Assembly (NCBI GenBank): GCA_025360005.1
Contig: JANYDA010000027.1
Span: 53,250 to 117,249, forward strand
Source: Fibrobacteria bacterium
GTDB lineage: Bacteria > Fibrobacterota > Fibrobacteria > UBA11236
Reading direction: 5' to 3'
Length of the DNA stretch: 64,000 bases
Part shown: in pieces, positions 36,722-45,033 of the stretch
Position numbering within the stretch: position 1 is the stretch's first letter
Layout of the letters: each line of letters opens with the position of its first letter
Position numbers and translations under genes: made by a program
Notes under the pieces: generated by a model
Told to the model about the DNA's origin: nothing
Database searches by the model: none
Seen by the model: only the letters and a program-made list of their open reading frames with translations

Positions 36722-37645
36722 TTATTTGGTGCCCTTGACCTTGATGGTTCCCGTATCGCCGGCGACATAGGCCGTCACCCGGATCAACACCTTCTTAGCC
36801 ATATCGGTATTCACGATGTAGGTGGACCCTTCCGCGATCGCATCGCCTCCGCCCATCACCACGGTGCCCGTGGCCCACAAGGCATCGATGGCTTCCTGGG
36901 TGGTGATGCCCGCGAAAGCCGATTCGCTGAGAGTAAGCTTGCGGAATTCGGTAGCGTTGGCAACCGCCCAGGTGGCGGGGCCGTTGGTGGTCTCCCCGAA
37001 ACCGCTGTTCTTGGCCTGCAGGGGAGTGAAGAGTTTATCCCCGTCGGTACCGGAATGGGCGTAGTACAGATCGATCTTGCCGGAGATCGCTTTAGCCTCC
37101 GCATGGGTGTATACCGCCATCGCGTCCAGGTCCAGGGAGCCGCCCGCGGCGTTCTGGTTGGATCCCAGCGTCACCTCCTGCGTGGTGACCACGGTGCCGC
37201 TGACGGTCAACGTGGTGGTCGCCACCGAGGAATCGTTTCCGGATTTGGCCGTGACTTTTACGATATAATCGCCTATCGAGGCCGCTCCGCCCACGGTGAT
37301 CTTGATGTTACCGTCCGTCTTGAGGCTCCATGCCTTTAAGGAGCCTCCCAGCGGAATTTGCGTCACCGTGAAGCCGTTGTCCGAGCTGACATCCGTGCTC
37401 CCTTTCCAGATAGAAACGGCCACTACGGTCAATCCTGACGTGGAGGTGACGGTTCCTTCCACGTCCGCGCTTTGCCCGGATTTGATGCTGGCAGGAGTGA
37501 TTTTCAGGTCAGTGATCTTAACGTTGCCGCTATCGGAACTGCTGTTGGTGAGGCAGCCTTGGAAGGAAAAGCAGGCGGCGGCCATCATGAAGGCCATTCC
37601 CGGCCCGTAAAAAACGTTCTTCTTTTTTTTCAGCAATACAATCAT
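36722..37645 (-). CDS. secreted lipoprotein with Ig-like segments
   Basis: A lipobox (FSFQGC) follows a hydrophobic signal. The mature part is rich in Thr/Ser/Gly with strand-like repeats (SSGLTVVAVSIWKGSTD, SIGDYIVKVTAKSGND) that suggest one or two immunoglobulin-like domains, then a C-terminal region without known motifs. AAGGAG precedes the ATG at 37645. Probably an outer-membrane or surface lipoprotein of unknown role. Confidence 0.75.
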   Translation of the reverse strand: MIVLLKKKKNVFYGPGMAFMMAAACFSFQGCLTNSSSDSGNVKITDLKITPASIKSGQSADVEGTVTSTSGLTVVAVSIWKGSTDVSSDNGFTVTQIPLGGSLKAWSLKTDGNIKITVGGAASIGDYIVKVTAKSGNDSSVATTTLTVSGTVVTTQEVTLGSNQNAAGGSLDLDAMAVYTHAEAKAISGKIDLYYAHSGTDGDKLFTPLQAKNSGFGETTNGPATWAVANATEFRKLTLSESAFAGITTQEAIDALWATGTVVMGGGDAIAEGSTYIVNTDMAKKVLIRVTAYVAGDTGTIKVKGTK

Positions 37646-37906
37646 ACGCGCGCTCCTTGGAAAACCGGATTCGTTGGTCCTTGAATGGATGGGCTTCCAG
37701 GGAAGGAAGCCTGCTTTGAATAAACGTATCGGCGGAGCGAATGCAAAGCCAAAAACGGAATCGTTGGGGTTCTTTTTTTATTTGGGGATTTTCTGCGTGA
37801 CGCTTCTCACGACTTGGGAACCTTGGCGAAGTTTCGCGTGAAGTCCGGAGCGCCAGCCCCGATAATCATTCGGAACCCAAGGAAATTCGGAACCAAAGGA
37901 ACAAAA

Positions 37907-38779
37907 ATGAAGCATCCGAAGACTCCGGCCGCAAAGCTCCTGATCGCCCTGGCGGCGCCCCTGTTTTTCGCCGCTTGCGGATCGACCCCCAGCACCTCCA
38001 CCGCTTCAAATGATCCCGTCTTGATCGACGAATCCTCCGGAGACGGCAACGTGAACGCCACCGTCCTGCTGGGAAAAGTGGGCATCCTGAGCAAGATTTC
38101 GGCCATCAGCCTCCAGAGGCTGGTGTTATGCGCAGTCTCCGGGGCCACGCCCCCGGATACCGTCAAGGATTCCTCTTTAGTATCAGGCAGTGACGCGGTC
38201 ACCGTGATCCGCAGCCTTACCCTGAAGCCCCTGCGCAACTGGGTAATCACCGCCAAGACGTTCGATCTCAAGGATTCGGTGGTCCATTCGGGATCCACCG
38301 CCTCTTTCTTCGTAAAGCCGGCGGATACCACGGCGGTCAGCCTTAACCTCACTTCCCGTTTCGCAATGTACCAGGCGAATTTCAATACCCTGCCCGACAG
38401 CATTTCATCCGCTACCAGCACCGGCAAGGACAAGCTGAACCTGAACCGGGTGGTGCTGAGGATAGACGGGACCGTGAGAGCGGATTCGCTGGTGGCCGCG
38501 GGTTATTTCACGGCCGGCCAGAACGTCAGCGTTTACTTCGACTACATCACGCCGGGCTCGCATACCGTGAGCCTGGAGGCTTACGGCGTGCTGCATACCT
38601 ATACGGGAATCCTCTACAGCGGGGCGTCCACCTTCACGGTCTCGGCCGGCAACGACGACACGCGTTCGATCGCTTTGAATTGGGTGGGACCCACTACGGG
38701 AACGGGATCGTTGACGGTCACCTTGGGCAAGGTGGGCAAGGTGATCGTGAACGGGGTGGTATCCGGAACGGTACTGTAA
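37907..38779 (+). CDS. secreted lipoprotein, function unknown
   Basis: A lipobox (FFAAC) after a hydrophobic signal starting at ATG 37907, with AAAGGA upstream; the longer frame to 37814 adds a non-signal N-terminus. The mature part has beta-rich, Ser/Thr-rich repeats (VSGSDAVTVIRSLTLKPLRNW, HTVSLEAYGVLHTYTG). It diverges from the preceding lipoprotein, and the 37646-37906 interval should contain both promoters. No family recognised. Confidence 0.7.
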   Translation: MKHPKTPAAKLLIALAAPLFFAACGSTPSTSTASNDPVLIDESSGDGNVNATVLLGKVGILSKISAISLQRLVLCAVSGATPPDTVKDSSLVSGSDAVTVIRSLTLKPLRNWVITAKTFDLKDSVVHSGSTASFFVKPADTTAVSLNLTSRFAMYQANFNTLPDSISSATSTGKDKLNLNRVVLRIDGTVRADSLVAAGYFTAGQNVSVYFDYITPGSHTVSLEAYGVLHTYTGILYSGASTFTVSAGNDDTRSIALNWVGPTTGTGSLTVTLGKVGKVIVNGVVSGTVL

Positions 38780-38851
38780 CAGATAAGTTACCTAGCCGGG
38801 AAGATTCCGGAGAGAAAGCGCGGCGGTTCCGAGAGGGTTCCGTAAACGCGA

Positions 38852-38880
38852 GAAGGGACGGCCATAGCGACCGTCCCTTC
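38852..38880. terminator. stem-loop between convergent genes
   Basis: GAAGGGACGG (38852-38861) pairs with CCGTCCCTTC (38871-38880). It follows the lipoprotein stop (38779) and, on the other strand, the stop of a degraded gene (38887). The arms and the CCATAG in the loop match the fusA terminator hairpin (15352-15378). No T-run on the plus strand. Confidence 0.5.
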
Positions 38881-38886
38881 GCCATT

Positions 38887-39075
38887 TCAGGCATCCAGGA
38901 CCTGCCGGACCATTTGGGCCCAGCCGGGCGGGGCTGAAAGGCTTCCGCAGGGATTGCGCTGCTTTGTCCGTGAGCGCTTGGCGCACCAGGCCCTGGTCAA
39001 CACAGCCGGAGTTGTCAGAAATATTGCCGGCAATTAGTTGGCCCACGAACTTTCCAGTCGGATGCCAAAAAACCA
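38887..39075 (-). pseudogene. C-terminal remnant of a degraded host gene
   Basis: Minus-strand sequence reads like a protein C-terminus that changes frame near 38940: GLVRQALTDKAAQSLRKPF in one frame and APPGWAQMVRQVLDA then stop in another. It is GC-rich like the host and ends abruptly at the AT-rich restriction-modification island. I infer a gene truncated by the island, with a frameshift. Family unknown; a glycosyltransferase-like C-terminus is a guess. From 38780 to 39186 nothing else is seen besides this and the stem-loop. Confidence 0.4.
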
Positions 39076-39186
39076 AAAGGATTATGGGCGGGAAGAACCG
39101 AGAAAGAATGGATAATCAACTTTCCGACTTCGGAACAACTGCCCGCATCGGTGAAAAAAGGGACCGAAAATCCTATGTTTTGAAGC

Positions 39187-40323
39187 ATGAAGTTAAAAGC
39201 AATTGAGCTGTTCGCTGGAATCGGCGGATTCCGCATGGCGAGTGATTCCGTTTCTGTTGAAACCATTTGGGCAAATGACCTCGATAAGAATGCGGAAAAG
39301 GTTTACAGGAAGAATTTTAGAAAAGGGGAGTTTGTTCAAGGGGACATACTCACTTTGAAGGATTTTATCCCGAGCCACGACATCTTAACTGGCGGGTTTC
39401 CCTGCCAGCCTTTTTCAAGTGCTGGAAAGAAGCTCGGAATAAGAGACCCTCGGGGAACGCTATTTCAATCAATTGTCGATGTGATAAAAAAACATCAACC
39501 TAAATATTTCGTTCTTGAAAATGTCAAGCGACTTCTTTCGATGGAGTCCGGTCAGCATTTTGTAACGATACTTCATTCGCTAGCTTCTCTGGGTTACTTG
39601 GTTGAGTGGAGATTATTAAATGCGATTAATTTCGGGCTGCCACAAAACAGGGAGCGAGTAGTAATTATTGGAATAAAGGATGAAACATCAATTCATTCTC
39701 ACCTATCTTCTAGGACTGACCTGAATGAATTGCCCGACAACCTTCTGGCCGTAGTTGACTCTCCTAGCTGTTGGAAAAATATCTCTAAGCATGCAACCTG
39801 TTTTGATAACTGGGGTATGGCTTTAAATGAGCGATTTATAAGTTGCGATATTGATTCTTTTTCAGAAGCCAAACCTAGGAGGAAGCTGAAGGATATTCTT
39901 CAAAAGAGCGTTGACCCAAGCTTTGATTTTACTGAAGACACGAAGAAAAGGATTCTGACAAGCGAAAGAATCGATAAGTTTGTAAACGGAGTTGAAATCA
40001 TTTACAACCAGGGTGGAGGGGCTAGAATGGGGTATACCATTTTTGGCGCTTCAGGAATCGCACCCACGCTCACATCCTCCACAAGCCGCCACTACGAGCG
40101 ATATTTTGTAAATGGCCGGTTCCGGAGGCTTACCAATATTGAATACGCAAGGTTGCAAGGATTTCCGGATGACCATTGCTCGGAAGTTTCGGTCTATGAC
40201 CAGTATGTACTGTTTGGAAATGCTGTTCCACCTCCAATGGTGAAGTGGGTACTCGATAAGATCGTAAATAGCCGTAACACCGAAGTTAAGAAGGAACGCC
40301 AACAAATGGCTTTGTTCCAATGA
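39187..40323 (+). CDS. DNA (cytosine-5-)-methyltransferase of a type II R-M system
   Basis: 378 residues with all C5-methylase motifs: FAGIGGFR (9-16, AdoMet binding), the catalytic GGFPCQPFSSAG with Cys73, ENV at 111-113, QNRERVVIIG at 153-162, and the C-terminal GNAVPPPM. The target-recognition region (about 190-290) is between motifs VIII and IX. The gene is markedly AT-rich compared with its neighbours, with many AAA/ATT codons, a sign of transfer. It overlaps the next gene by four bases (ATGA). Recognition sequence cannot be deduced. Confidence 0.95.
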   Translation: MKLKAIELFAGIGGFRMASDSVSVETIWANDLDKNAEKVYRKNFRKGEFVQGDILTLKDFIPSHDILTGGFPCQPFSSAGKKLGIRDPRGTLFQSIVDVIKKHQPKYFVLENVKRLLSMESGQHFVTILHSLASLGYLVEWRLLNAINFGLPQNRERVVIIGIKDETSIHSHLSSRTDLNELPDNLLAVVDSPSCWKNISKHATCFDNWGMALNERFISCDIDSFSEAKPRRKLKDILQKSVDPSFDFTEDTKKRILTSERIDKFVNGVEIIYNQGGGARMGYTIFGASGIAPTLTSSTSRHYERYFVNGRFRRLTNIEYARLQGFPDDHCSEVSVYDQYVLFGNAVPPPMVKWVLDKIVNSRNTEVKKERQQMALFQ

Positions 40324-41351
40324 ATAAACCGGAATTACGGCTTGTGGTAAAAGACAACCTTGCTGAAATCATCAAACGCCTTAACAAGGTTTTGGCTGGT
40401 AATACCTTGGTCGATTTGGTGCCCGTTTTAACAAGGCTTGGAAAAGGTGGAAAACTTCCACATTGGTATGAGCAGCTTCTCAAATCAAACACGTTTCCGA
40501 ACCTGGATGGAAAATCTATAGGAAGTATTGTTGAAATGCTGTTTGTCGGTATTCTGGAAACCCAGTTTCTAAACAAGTATGGTATTAATTCAATAAGCGT
40601 CAATCCGGCGCGGGGAGTTGATATTCCCGATCTTGATTTGGGAATAAAATCGCCGTCCGAAAATTTCTGCACCAGCGAGCCATTCTTCTCCGCATATGAG
40701 CGCTTATTGGGAAATGAGCATGATGCGATTATTTTGCTTACGGACTATCAGACCGCAAAGAAGACCCCTCCTTTACGAGTTTCAATCATCGATTACTCAT
40801 ACCTCCATGGATCAGAAATAGCGGATAGAAACCTGTGCACTTTAGCCAGGAAACACCGCGACTGGCTTCTATCCGAAGATGAAACATGGGCGAAAAAGAT
40901 TTTCCGATTCATCGCCTTTGTCAATCAGAGCGATTGGCTAGCCAAGCAGCTCGTAATTTTGCTGGACAGATTGGATAAACCAAAAGAAATCTTGGCATTG
41001 ATTGAGAAATCCGAGGAAGATTTCAAAAGACAAAATAAAAAAAGACGGGATGAAGATAGGGAGGAAATCCCTGAAGAAGATTTTAAACAAATACAAAGGA
41101 TTGCAAAGATTCAACCATTGCACCTTGGTGTCGTAACGGCCATCGACGATTGGGTTGCAGATACCCAGAAAGATTTTGGTCGATTGCCAAATGACAATGA
41201 ATGGTCACGACTCAAGACGTCCCCATTAAATGGAAGAATTGGGATGAGCTTTGCGCTCCAATGGAGATACAACTTCGGCTCCTTGTTTCGCCAGGAAGGC
41301 GACGAGATGATTGTCAGTGAGAAGACGGGAAAATATGAAACTCGCTCATAA
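40320..41351 (+). CDS. putative type II restriction endonuclease
   Basis: 343 residues, starting inside the methylase stop codon. A PD-(D/E)xK-like core is suggested by VDIPDLDLGIKSPS with flanking beta strands, followed by helices and a C-terminal region ending in GRIGMSFALQWRYNFGSLF. Position and translational coupling to a C5 methylase are the strongest evidence. It shares the methylase's AT-rich composition. Family not recognised, so site and cut type are unknown. Confidence 0.75.
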   Translation: MNKPELRLVVKDNLAEIIKRLNKVLAGNTLVDLVPVLTRLGKGGKLPHWYEQLLKSNTFPNLDGKSIGSIVEMLFVGILETQFLNKYGINSISVNPARGVDIPDLDLGIKSPSENFCTSEPFFSAYERLLGNEHDAIILLTDYQTAKKTPPLRVSIIDYSYLHGSEIADRNLCTLARKHRDWLLSEDETWAKKIFRFIAFVNQSDWLAKQLVILLDRLDKPKEILALIEKSEEDFKRQNKKRRDEDREEIPEEDFKQIQRIAKIQPLHLGVVTAIDDWVADTQKDFGRLPNDNEWSRLKTSPLNGRIGMSFALQWRYNFGSLFRQEGDEMIVSEKTGKYETRS

Positions 41352-41373
41352 TAGGAATGAAGAGCCCGTAAAA

Positions 41374-41505
41374 CTATCTCACCACACGCGCCGGTAGGGG
41401 AATCCGCCGGTCCAGTATGCGGTAACGCTCCGGGCCTTCCATCCGCATCACGCCGACCTGTTCCGGCTCAGCGATTCCGGGCTCGGTGCCAGATAGGGGT
41501 CGTGG
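41374..41505 (-). pseudogene. C-terminal remnant of a host gene, right flank of the R-M island
   Basis: GC-rich minus-strand sequence reads about 40 residues ending EPEQVGVMRMEGPERYRILD and then RRIPLPARVVR and a TAG stop at 41374. It is interrupted upstream near 41505 and has no start. It reads like a real C-terminus whose N-terminal part was lost, presumably at the R-M insertion or at the adjacent inverted-repeat element. Family unknown. Confidence 0.4.
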
Positions 41506-41541
41506 TCACGGACTTTCCAATTCGGGGCACATGCAAAAGAA

Positions 41542-41614
41542 GTGTCAGCTCTTGCGCGCTGATTTCAATTTGTTTTCGCAGCGTGCTTGCCAAAATGCCC
41601 GGAAAGACTGACAC
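41542..41614. repeat. small inverted-repeat (MITE-like) element
   Basis: GTGTCAG at 41542-41548 and CTGACAC at 41608-41614 bound a 73-bp stretch. The repeat extends imperfectly inward to about 12 of 18 matches. A non-autonomous transposable or REP-like element is the best guess. It lies between the R-M island and the transglutaminase operon, in the 309-base gene-free interval 41352-41660. Confidence 0.4.
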
Positions 41615-41660
41615 CTCCTGCCATTGTCCCCTTGGCTTGGTCCTTGCGTACAACCCAAGT

Positions 41661-44600
41661 ATGTCAATCCGGGTTTCCCTCCGCCATCTTTCCTCCTATA
41701 AATACGACCGCCCCGTTATCCTTTCGCCGCAACTCATCCGGTTGCGCCCCGCGGCCCATTGCCGCACCCCCATCGCAGCCTATTCGCTGAAGGTGAAACC
41801 GGCGGGCCATTTCCTCAATTGGCAGCAGGATCCGTTCGGCAACTTCATGGCCAGAGTGGTCTTCACCGAGCCGCAACGCGAGTTCGAAGTGGAAGTGGGA
41901 TTGGTGGCGGACATGACCGTGATCAATCCCTTCGATTTCTTCGTGGAGCCGGAGGCGGATAAGTTCCCCTTTACCTATTCGCCATCCATGCGGGAGTCGC
42001 TGGCCCCCTATCTGGAAATCCGGGAAGAGGGAGGGCTGCTCAAGGCCTGGCTGGAGAAGGTCGATCGCAAGCCGCGATCCATCGTCGATTTCCTGATGGA
42101 CTTGAACCAGCGCATCCCCAGGGAGATCAAGTATTGCATCCGCCTGGAAAGCGGCGTGCAGAGCAGCGAGGAAACCCTCAAGCTGGCCTCCGGTTCCTGC
42201 CGGGATTCGGCCTGGCTGCTGGTGCAGGCCCTGCGGCACCTGGGAATCGCGGCCCGCTTCGCGTCGGGATACCTGATCCAATTGCAACCGGATAAACCGG
42301 CCTTGGAAGGTCCCGCCGGCCCCGTTTCGGACTTTACGGATCTGCATGCGTGGGCGGAGGCCTATGTGCCCGGCGCGGGTTGGATCGGTTTGGATTCCAC
42401 TTCCGGGTTGATGGCCGGGGAGGGGCACATCCCCTTGAGCTGCACGCCGTCGCCGGAAGACTCCGCTCCCATTTCCGGAGGCGTGTCCGCCTGCGAATCC
42501 ACCTTCGAGCATAAGATGGATCTGGCCCGCTTGGTGGAAGCGCCGCGCGTTACCGCGCCCATCGACGATCCGCAATGGCTGGAACTACTGGCCGTGGGCG
42601 ATCGTGTGGACAAGGATATGGCGGCGGCGGGCCTGGATCTGACGCAGGGCGGCGAGCCCACCTTCGTCTCCATCGACGATATGGACGGGGAGGAATGGAA
42701 CACGGCCGCCTTGGGCGACAAGAAATATGCCCTGGCCAACGAGTTGACCTGGCGCCTGCAGGAGCGTTTCGCTCCCGGTGCCATGCTGCATTATGGCCAG
42801 GGAAAGTGGTATCCGGGCGAACCTTTGCCGCGTTGGGCCTTGACGGTGATGTGGCGTCCCGACGGCAAACCGGTGTGGCGCAACCCCAAGCTGCAAGCCA
42901 GGGAAGGCGCGGCCGGCAAATATGCGGGCAAGGACGCGGAGACGCTGGCGCGATCGATCGCCCGCTTCCTGAAAGTGGACGCGGGTTTCCTCAAGTCCGC
43001 TTATGAAGATGCCTTCTATTATCTCTGGAAGGAAGGCCGCCTGCCCGCCGATTTCGATCCCAAGCGCACGGATTGGAAAAGCGATGCCGAACGGGCCCGC
43101 GTGCTGCGCCTGTTGGACGGCGGCTTGGACAAGGTCGCCGGCTACGCGCTGCCCTTGGCCGGGAATTTCGACGGCGACAAAACGCGTTGGCGTTCGGATG
43201 CGTGGACGTTCCGGCGCGGCCAGCTTTTCCTGCTGCCCGGCGATTCGCCCTTGGGATACCGCCTCCCGCTCGACAGCATCCCTTGGGGCCCTTCGGCGCC
43301 GGAGTTCCCGGCCCAATTGTCTCCCTTGGCGGAACGTCCGCCGCTGCCGGAGTATCCTTTGCCTACGGACAGGAACCAGGAAAGCGGCCGCCCCGTTTCG
43401 CCCGCTACGCCCGCCGCGCCCTCGGATAAAGGCGTGCAGGATTGGATGCCCAAGCGCCAGGCCGTCGCGGCCATGCCGATGGGATCGGCGGCTATCCGCA
43501 CAGCCCTATGCGTGGAGTCGCGCGCAGGTTACCTCTACGTTTTCTTTCCGCCCCTGAGCAACCTGGAATCGTTCCTGGAACTGGTAAGCGTGGTGGAGGC
43601 CGCCGCCGCGGACACGGGCTTGGCCGTGCGCATCGAAGGCTATCGGCCCCCCCAGGATTACCGCCTGAAGAGTTTCGCCATCACGCCGGATCCGGGCGTC
43701 ATAGAAGTGAACATCCATCCTTCCGGTTCCTGGCAGGAATTGGTGGAGAAGACGGAAATCATCTACGCGGAGGCCGCGCGCTGCCGACTGGGCGCGGAGA
43801 AGTTCCAATTGGACGGCAGGCATACCGGGACCGGCGGCGGCAATCATATTGTGCTGGGATCGGAGCGTCCCGCGGACAGCCCGTTCCTGCGCCGTCCCCA
43901 TCTGCTCCGCAGCGTAGTGAACTTCTGGCAGAACCATCCCAGCCTGTCCTATTTGTTCTCCGGCCTTTTCATCGGACCCACCAGCCAATCGCCGCGATTG
44001 GACGAAGCCCGCGACGACGCCCTGGCGGAAATGAGCCTGGCCTTCCAGCAAGTGCCGAACCATGATGCCCTCATGTACTGGCAGGTGGATCGCATCTTCC
44101 GCAATCTGCTGGTGGATCTGACCGGCAACACCCATCGCGCGGAATTGTGCATCGACAAGCTCTACAGTCCGGACAGCCTCTCCGGGCGCCTGGGCCTGCT
44201 GGAATTGCGTGGCTTCGAGATGCCTCCCCATCCGCGCCTCAACATCGCCCAATGCCTGTTGGTGCGCGCGCTGATCACCCGCTTCTGGGATCATCCCTAT
44301 TCCGCGCCCTTGCAGCCTTGGGGCGCATCCCTGCATGATCGCTGGATGCTTCCGCATTTCCTGTGGAGCGATTTCGAGGATGTGCTGGGGTTCCTTTCCT
44401 TTGCCGGCTACGAGCTGAAGCCGGAATGGTATGCGCCCTTCCTGGAATTCCGTTTTCCACGTTGCGGCGAAATCCAGTTGCAGAACCTTTCCATGGAGTT
44501 GCGCCAGGCCGCGGAGCCTTGGCATGTTCTGGGCGAAGAGGCGAGCGGATCGGGCACCTCCCGCTACGTGGATTCCTCGTTGGAGCGTTTGCAGGTGAAG

Positions 44601-44993
44601 GTGCGGGGCTTCGACAGCAAACGGCATGCGGTGGCCTGCAACGGCGTGGCCATGCCTTTGTCGCCCACCGGCGTGACCCATGAGGCCGTGGCCGGCGTGC
44701 GTTTCCGCGCCTGGCAACCGCCTTCCTGCCTGCACCCGCTCATCCCCATCCATTCCCCCTTGTCCTTTGAAGTGGTGGATCAGTGGAGCGGCCGATCCAT
44801 GGGCGGATGCACCTACCATGTGGTGCATCCCGCCGGGCGGAACTACCAGGCCTTTCCCGTGAACGCGGCGGAAGCGGAAGCCAGGCGCTCCTCGCGCTTC
44901 GAGTCCCGCGGCCACCAGCCCGGCCCTATCCGCCTGAAAGCCCCGGTAGTGCATCCTGACCATCCTTTTACCCTGGACCTGCGCGGGCATTGA
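41661..44993 (+). CDS. large transglutaminase-like protein with DUF2126
   Basis: 1110 residues from ATG 41661. The N-terminal transglutaminase-like domain has the triad Cys180 in SGSCRDSAW, His229 in DLHAWAEAY and Asp245 in GLDSTSG. The large remainder (about 290-1110) matches the DUF2126 pattern: LTQGGEPTFVS, WYPGEPLPRWAL, TGGGNHIVLG and so on. These proteins occur in clusters with ATP-grasp/alpha-E proteins and are predicted to process or ligate peptides. The long upstream frame to 41502 overlaps the MITE-like element and is not coding. No Shine-Dalgarno sequence is obvious. Confidence 0.9.
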   Translation: MSIRVSLRHLSSYKYDRPVILSPQLIRLRPAAHCRTPIAAYSLKVKPAGHFLNWQQDPFGNFMARVVFTEPQREFEVEVGLVADMTVINPFDFFVEPEADKFPFTYSPSMRESLAPYLEIREEGGLLKAWLEKVDRKPRSIVDFLMDLNQRIPREIKYCIRLESGVQSSEETLKLASGSCRDSAWLLVQALRHLGIAARFASGYLIQLQPDKPALEGPAGPVSDFTDLHAWAEAYVPGAGWIGLDSTSGLMAGEGHIPLSCTPSPEDSAPISGGVSACESTFEHKMDLARLVEAPRVTAPIDDPQWLELLAVGDRVDKDMAAAGLDLTQGGEPTFVSIDDMDGEEWNTAALGDKKYALANELTWRLQERFAPGAMLHYGQGKWYPGEPLPRWALTVMWRPDGKPVWRNPKLQAREGAAGKYAGKDAETLARSIARFLKVDAGFLKSAYEDAFYYLWKEGRLPADFDPKRTDWKSDAERARVLRLLDGGLDKVAGYALPLAGNFDGDKTRWRSDAWTFRRGQLFLLPGDSPLGYRLPLDSIPWGPSAPEFPAQLSPLAERPPLPEYPLPTDRNQESGRPVSPATPAAPSDKGVQDWMPKRQAVAAMPMGSAAIRTALCVESRAGYLYVFFPPLSNLESFLELVSVVEAAAADTGLAVRIEGYRPPQDYRLKSFAITPDPGVIEVNIHPSGSWQELVEKTEIIYAEAARCRLGAEKFQLDGRHTGTGGGNHIVLGSERPADSPFLRRPHLLRSVVNFWQNHPSLSYLFSGLFIGPTSQSPRLDEARDDALAEMSLAFQQVPNHDALMYWQVDRIFRNLLVDLTGNTHRAELCIDKLYSPDSLSGRLGLLELRGFEMPPHPRLNIAQCLLVRALITRFWDHPYSAPLQPWGASLHDRWMLPHFLWSDFEDVLGFLSFAGYELKPEWYAPFLEFRFPRCGEIQLQNLSMELRQAAEPWHVLGEEASGSGTSRYVDSSLERLQVKVRGFDSKRHAVACNGVAMPLSPTGVTHEAVAGVRFRAWQPPSCLHPLIPIHSPLSFEVVDQWSGRSMGGCTYHVVHPAGRNYQAFPVNAAEAEARRSSRFESRGHQPGPIRLKAPVVHPDHPFTLDLRGH

Positions 44994-45033
44994 TGCGCAG
45001 GGCATACATTCGGCTTGAGTCCCTCCCGGGGTA

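Noticed and set aside
38964..39206. 80-residue plus-strand frame before the methylase, possible controller (C) protein of the R-M system
   Set aside because: No helix-turn-helix pattern and it overlaps the methylase start; composition mixes host and island sequence.
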